64,000 nt of DNA from Axinella damicornis (taxonomy: Eukaryota; Porifera; Demospongiae; Axinellida; Axinellidae), in contig OZ007506.1 in NCBI GenBank assembly GCA_963931865.1, positions 5,866,696-5,930,695 on the forward strand, in the 5' to 3' direction. Within the stretch, counting starts at the first letter, position 1. Each line of letters starts with the position of its first letter. The notes beneath the pieces are model-generated. The model was given only the letters and a program-made list of their open reading frames with translations, searched no databases and was not told where the DNA came from. Positions 34,201 through 44,874 of this stretch are shown piece by piece. Both the position numbers and the translations under genes were made by a program.

Positions 34201-37200
34201 TAAGAGGGAGGAACCAGGACCAAGGAAGACCATGCCGATCTGAGTGCCGAGTCAAACATGGAAACAAGGTGTTTGAATCAGATGTGAGTCAAAAGGCAAG
34301 ATGTCAGTACTGTGGGCTGCAGGGTACGACAAAATGGACTCAGAGAAAATGTACCGACTGTCCTTCCAACCTTCAGACTCTAGTTGCCATGCCTTGTGGC
34401 ATATGCCCAGCTTTGATGACCCAAGAGATCAGTGAATAACACAAAGGTCAGCGAAGTCGCATCAGTCCTAATCTACCACTGAACAAGCATCTGTGCAGAC
34501 TCGACAATGTTGCTGTAGAACCACATACTTGGAAGTACTTTGGATGTGTAAATTAACTTGGTGAGCCAGACATGATTTTTGCTCAGTCAGCAAATTATAT
34601 GCCTGACAAAACTTCCGCTCATCGCAAGCGGCGTAGCATAGTGTGTGTAACCATAACGAGTGTAACCTACTGTATAACTCCATGTATAATTATCCCTCTT
34701 ATAACCATGTACATTGTACATGCATAAACCTCCGATAACCGTCTACAGGAGCCCATATACCACAGCATCCCGAGCGGGAGGATGATTTAAGACTTATCGC
34801 CCGTTGCTACATTTAGGTGGTTGTTTTGGCAATGCGCAAATGACATCATTACCATCCGTATACTCTCAGTACTCGAATTCGCATTTTCATAGATTTGAAC
34901 TGCTCTACTGTGCTTGTGTGAGTTGAAGCTGCTCTGTTAGTCAAGTATACATGTAGCTGCTCTCCAAGAGAAGTGTGTCATGGAAGTCGGTTTGATATCG
35001 CCCATAGTTTTCCTGAAGCATTGCTCCAAGAATTGCCACAAGCGGTTTCGCTTAGGCATGATTGAGTTGAGCGATGAAAGTTCTACAGAAGGTGAGGCGC
35101 CTACTGAAGAAAGAATTGAAGCTTAATGTGCCAAAGGACAAGGAAATTGATGGGAATCTGTGGACGACGCAAAGGAAGCAGCTCTTAGAAAATACCACTG
35201 CAAGCACCAAATGGGCAATGTCGAATTTTGTTGCATGGCGAGATGGGTGAAAAGCTCGTTATTGCCAAGATCAAATTGGCTTCCATGACATACTTCTCTA
35301 GGAGGGCAGCTACTTGTTCAAAATCACGAAGTCCGGGTGACTGAACTGCACATTAATATTAATTCTCCGCTTTTTGTGTTGTACATGCACCTGCACAACT
35401 GATATACATGTAGCCACTGTTCACACTGGATTTAGTTAGAGTTCACACCTGATATAGCTGAGTCAGTTCTTCCAGGAGCATGTTACCCCATTTATAAGCT
35501 TAGCGACCACCTAGCAACGGGTTATAATCATCCCACTCGTATCTAATCCCATAGAAGCAGAGGGTGGTTATGAGTCTCATAGAAGCAGAGGGTGGTTATG
35601 AGCCATAATTCCCTCCCTCAGGGTATTTGTCCCATAATTCCCTCACCGGCAATAGCTACCAGCATAGATACTAGAAGTTGAAGAAACATTGCATGCGTTA
35701 TAGTGCTAACTAGTGTTGTCTATAGCTACACTTAACAGTATGATACGTATTGATGTGCAAGGCTCCTCCAGTTCAGTAAGCTTGTCGCAAATGTCATACA
35801 GAAGTGACTGTGAAGTACTGGCATGCAACTGGATTACTGGACTGTTCAGAGAGCCACTGGTCATTCGCAAAGTGAAAGCGCGGCGTCAGAAGTGCGTTGT
35901 TTGCACTTGAATAGCTAGCGACTTGACTAGGGGTGGGGTTCCATGTTAACCCCTTGTGTGCTTTGACAAACGGCAGAGAAAACAAGCCTGGCTTTCTACG
36001 TAAGTAGCTACATACATAAGTATAATACCTTCGTATACATGTGGACGAATCAGGTGTAGGTACATTGCTGTGTGGGCCAATCATGAACGTTGCTACACAG
36101 CCTTGAGGGGTAACTGTGAAAGCCGGAACGCAGGAACGCGGAACGGAACACGGAACGGAATTAAGATGCGGGCCATGCGCTATCATCACCGTACGCGCAG
36201 GGCGTCTTTATTCACTGGACTGGTGGACTGGACTGGACTCACCCAAAAATCTGCAAAATGCTTTTTTCAGTGTAGGACAGAAGCTTATTTATTCACTAAG
36301 GTCGCTTGCATAGCCTGCTTTTGTGCCTTTCCTCGAGTCGGTAGAGGTCAAAGGTCACGTGCATATTTAATGAGCTTCAGCAAAATGCACTTCAGTCAGT
36401 CGTGGATGAGGAATATTCTTTTCTGTTTTCTTTGCTTCAGCAAAAGGCTGGAGTTCGATGTCTGCGGTAAATAAATTGTGTGTTTATGTTCCTAACCTCG
36501 CCAGCCTCATTCCCAAGTCAATATGGCCTGCCGAGGGAAATCGTAATTTGCCAACGAGAAGTGAAGCTACAGTTGGGGAGTTTGAAAGGTAGGAGTACGT
36601 TGTTGAAGAGGCGTCTGGTCAGGAAGGCTTCCAGACTTTTCCAGGTTCCAGTTGGAGTACCGGGAGTGTGGCTTCTTCGTCATCCCGCGCAGCCGATCCT
36701 TCAAGAGGCCGTACAGCCTAAGTGACCAGGGGGTTGAACAAGGTTGACGGCATATTTGGAATCTACTCTACTGGAGCTTTCGAATGATGTCAAGTTTGTT
36801 GAGATACACTGTGTACTCATAAAGACTACCGAGAACACAATTCAGTATAGTAAACCTCCATATAAATTCGCCTACGCACATAGGTTACACCACCGTGTCC
36901 AACCTCCTCTAGAAGCCAATGTATTTTGGTCCTCCAAGATGGCGGCTTCTGGATAGTATACAGAAATGCCACGGATAACGTGACGTAATTGCTACAGGTT
37001 TATAACCCCCTATAACCATGTTAAAAAACCCTCTATAACCATGTACAACCATCTATGACCATGTGTAACTATGTATAACCTATCATAACCCACTACACCC
37101 ATGAGCAACGTACCCACAACCCCACACAACTTTCTAGGACATAGTAGATGCACCTGTGCTAGGCCCGCGCGAAAATCTCATTTTTGCGTGGGCCTGGCCG

Positions 37201-37345
37201 GTTTTAAGAGGCCTCACCTACCTGCGATACACAGGAAGCTTGATTTCTTCTTCCTCCCCGGTTTGGTGACGTTCACTATGCCCACCATTCTCTCGTCCAG
37301 TGGAGTGAACACCTCCTTTTGAATAATATGTCGGATCGCAGCCAT
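25226..37345 (-). CDS. EXOC1: Exocyst complex component 1 (Sec3), complete, 16 exons
   Basis: EXOC1 tethers secretory vesicles to the plasma membrane by binding PIP2 and Rho GTPases within the exocyst. Exons: 37345-37222, 32092-31845, 31662-31596, 31458-31387, 31008-30653, 30199-29957, 29771-29619, 29451-29171, 28784-28652, 28332-28163, 28086-27954, 27344-27107, 27023-27003, 26602-26478, 26331-26209, 25444-25226. They sum to 902 codons, 901 residues (human 894). Landmarks: N-terminus AIRHIIQKEVFTPLDERMVG, PH-like lipid-binding region to about residue 125 (EFDLHFDKNTFKWIAS), coiled coil about 150-290 (EEYQELTEQEEKDLEDLLL), SYIRSFRRVYEEEVKAF, FHQAFTHLLDQLQPVSLSEQ, RADLDKAYLILIDAVFR, ELRKCTKEYPGKEVKRGLEK, C-terminus EDLIEYFSSISQQR. 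Exon 13 is a 21-nt microexon. Intron 1 is 5.1 kb and filled by a TIR structure. It is head to head with EEF1D. Confidence 0.97.
25469..25530. repeat. Short hairpin in EXOC1 last intron
   Basis: CAAGAGCGCATGATG (25469-25483) is the exact reverse complement of CATCATGCGCTCTTG (25516-25530), with a further bulged seven-base ACAATG/CATTGT pairing inward and a loop of roughly 15 nt. This could be a MITE remnant or a small structured RNA; no further evidence. Confidence 0.7.
26610..26960. repeat. GA-rich low-complexity tract
   Basis: GGGGAGAGAGGGGTGAGG-type degenerate units with an internal G run near 26727-26742, in an EXOC1 intron. On the minus strand it forms a long polypyrimidine tract before exon 26602-26478. 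Confidence 0.85.
28900..29165. repeat. Degenerate TCTGACCTCC-rich repeat in EXOC1 intron
   Basis: About ten irregularly spaced copies of TCTGACC or TCTGAACC lie just downstream (minus strand) of exon 29451-29171. No coding block. Confidence 0.6.
30304..30650. repeat. CT-rich tract in EXOC1 intron
   Basis: Almost pure CTCCCTCCCTCT composition between exons 31008-30653 and 30199-29957. The minus-strand frame reads as Glu/Gly/Arg repeats, an artefact. Confidence 0.9.
31737..31824. repeat. Foldback family copy
   Basis: CGTTCCCAGGCCCACGC on the left, GGGCGGGGCCTGGGAACGAGGCTA on the right, loop rich in GACGAAAA. It closely resembles the copies at 1744 and 15198. Located in an EXOC1 intron. Confidence 0.7.
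32976..34439 (+). pseudogene. Degenerate transposase-like fragments
   Basis: Several short frames lie in the same orientation (32976-33328, 33593-33811, 33962-34439). The last contains a Cys cluster, ARCQYCGLQGTTKWTQRKC, then CTDCP, resembling the C-terminal zinc-binding tail of piggyBac-type transposases. That family call is a guess from motif shape only. No intact frame covers the region, so it is presumably dead. Confidence 0.35.
33395..33515. repeat. Short GAGGAGNAGCGACACAGGCAG tandem repeat
   Basis: Four degenerate units of about 30 bp with AGGAAGAGGAGGAG cores, inside the EXOC1 intron 1 element. Confidence 0.7.
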
Positions 37346-37491
37346 GGCCGGCCAGCTGAGCTGCACTGCCTAGCGCCTGCAGGCCGAACTCTCACACAAG
37401 CAAAATGTTTAAATTTACAGTATGGATTGCGCTAATTTGGAGTTGGATATTGAGAACCACGTGGACTGAGGACGCCAGACTACTGAAAGAC
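37346..37491. promoter_or_regulatory. Compact bidirectional promoter, EXOC1 / EEF1D
   Basis: Only 146 bp separate the two divergent ATGs. An E-box-like CACGTG is present at 37458-37463. Any 5' UTRs must be very short or contain upstream introns. Confidence 0.6.
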
Positions 37492-39583
37492 ATGGCTGTG
37501 GAGCTGTGTGTGGCGCAGGAAGGCATCTGGTTCGACCAGAGCAAGTACGAGGAAGCAGAGGCCCGCTACGAGGAGATAGTAGCCGACCGACATGTAGGAC
37601 TGCGCGTGGAGGTGGGGGGAAGGGGGAGGGGAATAGTCTGGTACCGAGACTTGGGGGGGGGGCACTTGGTTTTTCTGTGTCTGATTGTGTGCACATACCA
37701 CTTGTAGGGGAAGGCTATTCCGAAGGAGACCAGCACCAGCAGACTGTCCAGTGAAATTGAAAAGGCAAAGAACTTCATTGAGCACTCCCTGAAGACTGCC
37801 TCATCAAGTGTACGTCTGTACGTCTGCAGTCTGTGCAGTGACGGATGGATATGCTGCAACAATTTTGGCCCTGCCACCCCCTTCCCCCCTCCCCCCATGC
37901 TACATACACACATAGTCTAACAAGCTAGCCCTTCGCTTTCTCCAGCACGCGATCGCTTTCAGTATGTGCGTGCGGAGAAGTAAGGTCTAGAAACTTTGGA
38001 CCACTCTACTCTGTATGAAAGAATGCAATTAAGCTTACAACACGTCCGTTTACGTCATAATATTCCAATTAGTGCAACTGCAGTCAGTCGATTCCGGCCC
38101 GCTAACCTCGTTAGCTGTTTGTACTTCTGTCTGTTTGGTCGTTGTGCAGGAGAACAGCAATCGCAGACAACTTCAGACAGTCCTCAACGCTTGTACCGAG
38201 CGATTTGAAAGATCACCACATGACAGCTGCAATCTGATTGGCTCTACCCGATTTCGAGTAGAGCCCAAGCAAAGTGGTCCAAAGTTTCTAGACCCTCCTT
38301 TTCCCCGTGCGGTCACGTGAGTCGATCCGTGCTGGGGAAAATACGAGGGGCTAGCCCGCTAGACTACATACACACACATTCACACACACATGCACACACA
38401 CACGCACACACAGAAAGGCTCAGGCTCTGGTGAACTGGAACAGAGAGTGTCACAGCTGGAGAAAGAGAACAAGGAGCTGAGATCAGGTAAGCAAAATCAT
38501 TGTTGCTACGGCCATTGATGTGTGAAGGATGATGTGTGCTTCTGTTGCAGGACTAGAGCAGATGGCATGCCGTCTGAATCGCTTTGAAACTACGGTTTCC
38601 AAGCTGTTTTTAAGCATTGGTGCTCTGTCAGATCCCGAGCTACAAGGGAAGGCTAAGTCTGACCTTTTACTGGAAATCAAACCAGTGAGTGTGTAATGTG
38701 ACATCATTATAGGACTTGAGTGTGATGCTCAAAATTTCTGTTATCTGCAGTGGGATGATGAAACAGGTGAGTGAATTTGCCATATATACGTGTGTGTGCG
38801 TGTGTGTGTGTGCGTGCGTGTGTGTGTGTGCGTGCGTGTGTGTGTGTGTGTGCGTGTGTGTGCGTGTATGTGTGTTTGTGTGTGGTGTGTGTGCGCATGC
38901 GTGCATGCGCTCTGGGTATAGTGTTACTTGCAGTGCCAAATGTTTGAGGCAGTAAAGTTGAGTAAACCTGGCTGTGTATGTGTCACTGATGTGTTGTGCT
39001 CTGTGTTAGATGTGAAGGAGATGGAGAGGTTGGTGAGGAGTGTGAAGCTCAATGGCCTTCGCTGGGGAGCATGTGAGTTCACTACATAGCACAAACATAG
39101 ATGACTGTTTGAGGACTAATTTTACGTAACTTCCTTCTGTGCTAGCTAAACTGGTTCCAGTGGCATATGGTATCAAGAAATTACAGATCAGGTGTATTAT
39201 AGAAGACGATAAAATTGGCACAGACTTTCTGGAGGAAGAGATCACTGCCTTTAAGGACTATGTGAGTGGTAGTTAAGAAATTCTGCTGGATATGTTGACT
39301 GAGCTACATGTAGGATGCGGGGTGGGACGCATTATAGTTAGCATTCCGTAGGTCGTTGGTGCTGAAGTTTGCCGATGTTCAGTGGGGTTCTATCAATTTC
39401 CCACCTGATGTTAAACACTTCAGTCTGATAGACATGTCTGATATTCTTTCATACATAACTGTTAGTTGTGAATAAGTCTTTCATAGAGGATAGTCTTTAC
39501 ATTGTAGCTGAATATCAATTTAAGTACTGCTATTGCTTCTGCAGGTGCAAAGCATGGACATTGTCGCATTCCACAAGTTTTGA
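37492..39583 (+). CDS. EEF1D: Translation elongation factor 1-delta (eEF1B guanine exchange subunit)
   Basis: It catalyses GDP/GTP exchange on eEF1A. Exons: 37492-37593, 37708-37809, 38414-38486, 38551-38684, 38751-38766, 39010-39072, 39146-39261, 39545-39583; 215 codons, 214 residues. The N-terminus ([19 protein letters not shown]) matches the delta-specific block, followed by a heptad coiled coil ([19 protein letters not shown]). The C-terminal exchange domain is clear: [52 protein letters not shown]. Exon 38751-38766 is a 16-nt microexon encoding WDDET. The acidic central region (DDDIDLFGSDEE type) normal in EF1-beta/delta is absent: the coiled coil runs into [20 protein letters not shown]. 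Intron 2 contains a TIR element. It is head to head with EXOC1 and 238 bp upstream of SH3BP5. Confidence 0.96.
37914..38368. mobile_element. 455-bp TIR element in EEF1D intron 2
   Basis: Arms of roughly 100 bp are inverted: left AGTCTAACAAGCTAGCCC and GTCTAGAAACTTTGGACCAC, right the complement, ending GGGCTAGCCCGCTAGACT. The flanks on both sides are ACATACACAC-like, consistent with a duplicated target, but they are simple sequence. The internal open frame (38072-38320) has no family. Confidence 0.7.
38790..38900. repeat. (GT)n microsatellite
   Basis: GTGTGTGCGTGCGTGT repeats lie in the EEF1D intron directly after the 16-nt microexon. Confidence 0.9.
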
Positions 39584-39821
39584 AACCAAATATTTCAAGA
39601 CAGACTGCTGCATACATGACAATTCTGATTTTATGTATGACATTGTATCAACAACTCTTGATTGGTACGTGGTATGTGGAGGCGGGGCTCGGGTATGATC
39701 TAATTATACGTAGAGAAAGTATTTCTTAGTAACAAAAAATCGTACGAGATTCTGGAGTCGGTTCGACGAGCAGCGCACAACCGCATTTACTACAGCCATA
39801 ACTTCCGCGAAAGAAGACCAA

Positions 39822-42800
39822 ATGGCGGAGAATGGAGTTGTAGTGAACACACATCCCCTGGAGAACGGCCTGCCGGAAGTTCTGCAAGAGGAAGACGAGG
39901 AGGAACACTTTGGACAGATAGAGGTGCCGTACGGTGTATGCGAGTAGCGCCATGAGCTCACTAGGGTGCAACCTACTCAGCAGTACTGTAGATGTAGTTC
40001 ATTGTGTAAAATATCACACTCTCCAACCCTCCAAATCAACACACACACACACACACTCACTGTAGCGAGACTTAGACACACTCACATTCAGTGGCAGTGC
40101 CATCAACGACCTAGAACTCCAGCTGAGCCAGGCACAGGCTCGTTACAAATTTGTGTTGTCCGAGAGCAAACGGAAACTTGGCATTCTGAAACAAAAGCTC
40201 AACACACACATCCAGAAGTCGCAGCCCTTTGTCGATATATGGAGGAAAGCAAGAGAGGTATGTACACAGTGCGTCATAGTCTTGACAATGCCAGACCTGC
40301 AGCTGAGTATCACTATAATAGCAGTGATGAGTGATCGTAAATCCACTCACGTGTATACATGATCACCACAGCTGTGTATATCTATGGACATGGCCAGACA
40401 CTATACTTGTTCACACACGCACACAGATGCAGGAGGCCTCAAACAAGGCAGCGGTACGGTACGACAAGGCCTCCAGCCAGCACAGTGCTGCCAAGGAGAT
40501 GATCACCATGGCCGAGAAGCAACTCGGAGACCACTTCCGCATTGAAGACCCCAGCTCGCCCAGCTCTTCCTCCCCCATCGACCTTGCCTGGCAGGAAATG
40601 CTCAACCACGCCACACAAAAGGTTACTCCCTGTGTACAATTTATGTGCTCAGTACTGCCAGACATTGCTGTGATCATAGATAATACCGTATAGCGGGTTT
40701 CTTTTGCGGGAGAAAACGTTCACGAATTTCGCGTTTCTGTGACGATTTGCGAAACTTTTATCCGTGAAAACCACCTGGAATGAGTTCCAGACACCGAGAC
40801 GTGGTGAAGACTGGCCCTGTTCGCTCTTTTACAGTGCGTTGATTCCGTTTTACCAAAGCTGGATGGTCCAGTATCAACGGCTGTACCTTTTTCGACCATC
40901 ACGGCTGTCAAAAAGAGGTGAAACGGGTACTATAGATCTATCCTGCAGAGCAGGGGGACGAACCCTACGCAAGCGGGTGGCATACAACTACGTCACTCCC
41001 AAACGGAAGGCCCAGAGAGCCAAACTAGCTGCTGAACATGGCGTGACACCTACCGTTCGCTATGGACACCACCACGTAGCTCTGTAACTCGATCATCTTT
41101 TCATATGCTTACCTCGCTTTATTTCTGAGACCACCAAATCACATTCTGATGCAGCGTTAGTGGGTGTGGCAAACTGGGTTACTGCAAATCCGTGAACGTT
41201 TTCTCCACACAAATCTGATTTTCAAGCAATTTGCGAAAGTTTTCTCCCGCGAAAGAAACCCACTATATTGTACGATTATATTGGCACACGCATCGTCACA
41301 CACTCCATACACCCACCTACACACAGTATGACATCATCACACTCTTGTGCCTATGCACCCACTGCCATGCCACCTGCACACATTATGACATCATCACACC
41401 CTTGTGCCTACACACCCACCTACACACATTATGACATCATCACACCCTTGTGCCCACACACCCGCCTACACACATATGACATCATCACACCCTTGTGCCT
41501 ACACACCCACCTACACACATTATGACATCATCACACCCTTGTGCCTACATGTACACAACCACCTACACACATTATGACATCATCACACCCTTGTGCCTAC
41601 ACACCCACCTACACACCCTTCACACACACACACACACACACCCTAACACCCCCACTCACAGGTTGTAGTGACAGAGAAGGAGCGTCGCGACACTGAACTG
41701 GAGCATAAGCAAATTCTGGAAGAGTGCAGCCAAGTGATGGAGGAGTACCGTGCCACTGAGAAGAAACTCAGGAGTCACATCGTGAAGTCAAGGTCTGTGA
41801 GGAGGGAGGGTGGGGTTGGCAGTCTGTGAGGAGGGAGGGTGGGGTGGGGAGGGCAGTCTAGGGGGAGGGAGGGTCGGGTGGGGAGGGCAGTCTGGGGGGA
41901 GGGAGGGTGGGGTGGGATGGGGGACCAGTCTGTGAGGAGGGAGGGGTGGGATGGGGGACCGGTCTGTGAGGAGGGAGGGGCGGGATGGGGGACCTGTCTG
42001 TGAGGCGGGAGGGGTGGGATGGGGGACCAGTCTGTGAGGAGGGAGGGGTGGGATGGGGGACCAGTCTGTGAGGAGGGAGGGGTGGGATGGGGGACCGGTC
42101 TGTGAGGAGGGAGGGGCGGGATGGGGGACCTGTCTGTGAGGCGGGAGGGGTGGGATGGGGGACCGGTCTGTGAGGCGGGAGGGGTGGATGCATGGGACCG
42201 GTCTGTGAGGAGGGAGGGGTGGGATGGGGGACCGGTCTGTGAGGAGGGAGGGGTGGGGAAGCCAGTCCATGAGGGAGAGGCGGAGTGGGGGAGCTTGTTA
42301 GGCATAATGCTTGCAGTCATTGCAAGCGCACAACTTACAGTACATAAAAGGAGCAATCCAATATGGGACCCAGTACAGTCATATCAGAAGATATGTTGCT
42401 CAACATGACAGATGGCTCTACACATGGACAGCAGAAAGCACTCCTGTAACAGCAGATACACACCTTGGGGGCCCAAGTATGGCTAATATACTAGTCGCTG
42501 CTGTTTTTATTGCTCCTGTCTCCCACAATACTCCCCCTGGCAGAGCCTCACCGAGTTCTCATCACCGACGAACAGACATCACATACAGTTGAAAAGGGTC
42601 CTGGGTTGTAGCGTCCCGAGTGCACACTACTAAGGGCCCGAGGGTTTCTAAATCAAAAATTGGCAGTAAACAATAATTGTGTATCCTGGGGCTTCAATAG
42701 AATATACCCCATACGAGGTTTTCTACTGAAGACAAGGTGTTCTGATTTAGATACCTTGCAGTGAGTAATCTGATTGGTGGAATTGTACAACTATACTCTA

Positions 42801-43849
42801 ATGGATTTTAGTTAAGGTCAAAAGATCAAAGCACATTATGCATACCATAGTATAATTCATTTCACCTATGACACAATTCCTGCAGGAGTGTAAGATATAC
42901 TATCATGTTAATTTGGTTACTTCCTGGATGAGTGTTCTTAATGCGTCCCCTCTCCTCCAGGCCGTACTATGAAGAGAGATTCAGGTGCAATGAGAGACTT
43001 TTGGTAGGTGTGTAATTATGCTGCCACGAGAGAGATTTTCCAAATAGTCTAGACTTCAGTTCAGTACTTCCAAATTGTAGCCGATCAGCTATCAGCCTTT
43101 GCAACCTGATTTGGTTACAGCAGGCAATGTTTTCAAGATTACAATGCATAACTGTGTTCCAATCCTGGAGATTGAATGGCCTATACTTGAGTCTAGAGCT
43201 GTCCTCTATCTCCTCCCAGAAACAGCGTCAGCTCATCCAAGACCTGCAGAACCAAATCAAGGACACTAAGAAGACGTATACCTCCACACTCAAGAGACTA
43301 GAGACGCTCAACATGGCCATACATGAGCGCCGACGCTCTGCGACCCCCACCCCCTCCAGCATGATCCAGGGTAAGGTGGTGAGGGAGGAGGATCCACGAC
43401 AGACAGCCTCGGCGGGGCACTCCCCTGTACCACAGCGGCTACATATACTGGGGATCCCGTCAGAGCAACGCAGTAGTTCCGGGTCCCTGGAGAGCCTTCA
43501 GCTGGGAGATCAAGGACCGCAGTTCACCGGTAGCACAGGATCTCTGCCTTCCATTGGGACAAGCTCCATATCTGACGACAGCCCACCCCCAGACATCAAT
43601 GGTGGGGAGGCCCCTAAAATTACCGCTGATAATCTGTCCTCAAAGTTGGAAGCTGTGGCATGCAGAGCAGACGAGAGACTCGCACCACAGCTACAGGGGG
43701 TGATCCCTATTGTTAAGGTGGATGAAGAGGAGACATGTACAGCTCATGAACTAGTAGCTCATGAACTAGTAGCCCGCTGCCTGGCGTCCGCTATTAACAG
43801 ACTGGAAACAGACCACAGAATTATCCACCCACATGCGCCGGATGTGTAG
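39822..43849 (+). CDS. SH3BP5: SH3BP5 (SAB)-like Rab11 exchange factor
   Basis: Vertebrate SH3BP5 proteins are coiled-coil guanine exchange factors for Rab11 and JNK-binding mitochondrial proteins (family knowledge). Exons: 39822-39923, 40066-40257, 40427-40621, 41662-41792, 42961-43003, 43220-43849; 430 residues (human 455). The long helical region shows family blocks: INDLELQLSQAQARYKFVL, the near-invariant AWQEMLNHATQ, EEYRATEKKLRSHIVKS, RPYYEERFRCNERLL, and the IHERRRS motif after KTYTSTLKRLETLN. The tail is Ser/Pro-rich and ends HPHAPDV, with a five-residue tandem duplication (HELVAHELVA). Donor 40622 (GTTACT) is weak. Donor 41793 lies within the first unit of a minisatellite. It is tandem to EEF1D and convergent with NSMCE2. 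Confidence 0.96.
40691..41265. mobile_element. TA-flanked TIR MITE in SH3BP5 intron 3
   Basis: The left end TAGCGGGTTTCTTTTGCGGG and the right end CCCGCGAAAGAAACCCACTA are inverted repeats flanked by TA. The homology continues inward (AGAAAACGTTCACG against its complement). The interior frame 40764-41087 has no recognised domain. Confidence 0.75.
41290..41645. repeat. Tandem repeat, about 46-bp units
   Basis: About seven units of ACATTATGACATCATCACAC + CCTTGTGCCTACACACCCACC end just before the acceptor at 41661. One unit is shortened and one carries an insertion. Confidence 0.9.
41793..42275. repeat. Minisatellite GGTCTGTGAGGAGGGAGG, about 35-bp units
   Basis: About 14 units begin exactly at the SH3BP5 intron 4 donor. 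The first GTCTGTGAGG is the used splice site, and near-copies of the same nonamer recur in every unit. Confidence 0.9.
42276..42960. other. Remainder of SH3BP5 intron 4
   Basis: Unique-looking sequence with no coding block, ending in the pyrimidine-rich acceptor TCCCCTCTCCTCCAG. Confidence 0.6.
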
Positions 43850-44874
43850 AGCACAAACAGTTGTTTTTTAAACTCCACTGGTGTTCGTATCATGTTCAAT
43901 GTTCCATGCTCAGAGCAAATAGTGTGTGATTGTACACACAATGTAGTCAATCTGTGTATCCAGACCAGTAGCCAACATATATAACTATTGGGTATGACAT
44001 TGTTTATATTATGTCATCAACATAACGATATTTATGAACCGATTATACAGTACAACAGACCTGGAGGATGATGATCACACATGTAGTGCATACATTGTGC
44101 ATGCCGCCTGATTCTGGGTGGATGTTGTCAGGTCTACGTACTGCATGCATGTTGCTGCGGTGTCCTGAGCCTGGTTGCTGGAACCAGGGCGCTGCCCTTT
44201 GTCTGACGACATTGTGAGAGCCTGAGCAGTGCATGAATGCGGCCTGAGCCAAAACTAAGCTGCACTCCTGCCGAACTACTTGGTGGAATAATGCACCAAC
44301 CCTGAGCATGTGCCCCTATGACAATAGAGCTATATACATACAGCCAACTGACTATGGGTGCCCACCCAACATTCCTATGCTAACAACCTTTAACCTGGTT
44401 AAACTAATGACATTATGTAATGTGATCAACATCATATGATTATGAACATAACCAGGAGATGATGATCACACAATGCATACACACCACCTGATTCCGGGTG
44501 GATGTAATCAGGTCTACTGTTGCTGTGGTGTCTTGAGCCTGGGTGCTGGAACCATAGATTCATTCGACAACATCGTGAGAGCCTGAACAGTGCATGAATG
44601 AGGCCTGAGCCAACCACTAAGCTGCACTCCTGCTGAACTACTTGGTGGAAATGCGCCAACCCTGAGCATGTGCCCCTATGACAGTAGAGCCATACGGCCA
44701 ACTGACTATGGTATGGTGCTGCTAACGACTGGCCAACGACATTGTGTATAATTATGTCATCAATATTTATGAACTGATTATAAACACGACAGATCAGGAG
44801 GATGATGATCACACAATGCATACGCCAATAAGGAGCTGATGAGGAGTTGAGTAAATCAAGTGAGAAGTGCCAAT
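43850..44874. repeat. Convergent intergenic region with tandem duplication
   Basis: Between the SH3BP5 and NSMCE2 stops, a segment of about 330-410 bp is present two and a fraction times (starting near 43998, 44407 and 44738). Landmarks are GAGGATGATGATCACAC, CCTGATTCNGGGTGGATG, and CTGAGCATGTGCCCCTATGA. Copies differ by substitutions and small indels. No gene seen. Confidence 0.75.

Larger units (their letters stand above)
32135..37095. mobile_element. Large inverted-repeat structure filling EXOC1 intron 1
   Basis: The left block (32135-32255) is rich in GGTTATACATGGTTATA and ATAGAGGGTTA motifs. The right block (36990-37095) carries the inverse (TAACCATGTA, TAACCCCCTATAACC). A third similar block lies at 34655-34745, in the inverse orientation to the left one. 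The structure is therefore compatible with a 2.6-kb TIR element plus a second unit, or one rearranged 5-kb transposon. Short transposase-like fragments lie at 32976-34439. Confidence 0.55.

Noticed and set aside
38072..38320. Possible extra EEF1D exon ([15 protein letters not shown])
   Set aside because: It has an acceptor-like start but lies wholly inside the TIR element and matches nothing in EF1-delta; the neighbouring exons join in frame without it.
41775..42356. Pro/Ser-rich minus-strand frames up to 193 codons
   Set aside because: Translation of the GGTCTGTGAGGAGGG minisatellite in SH3BP5 intron 4.
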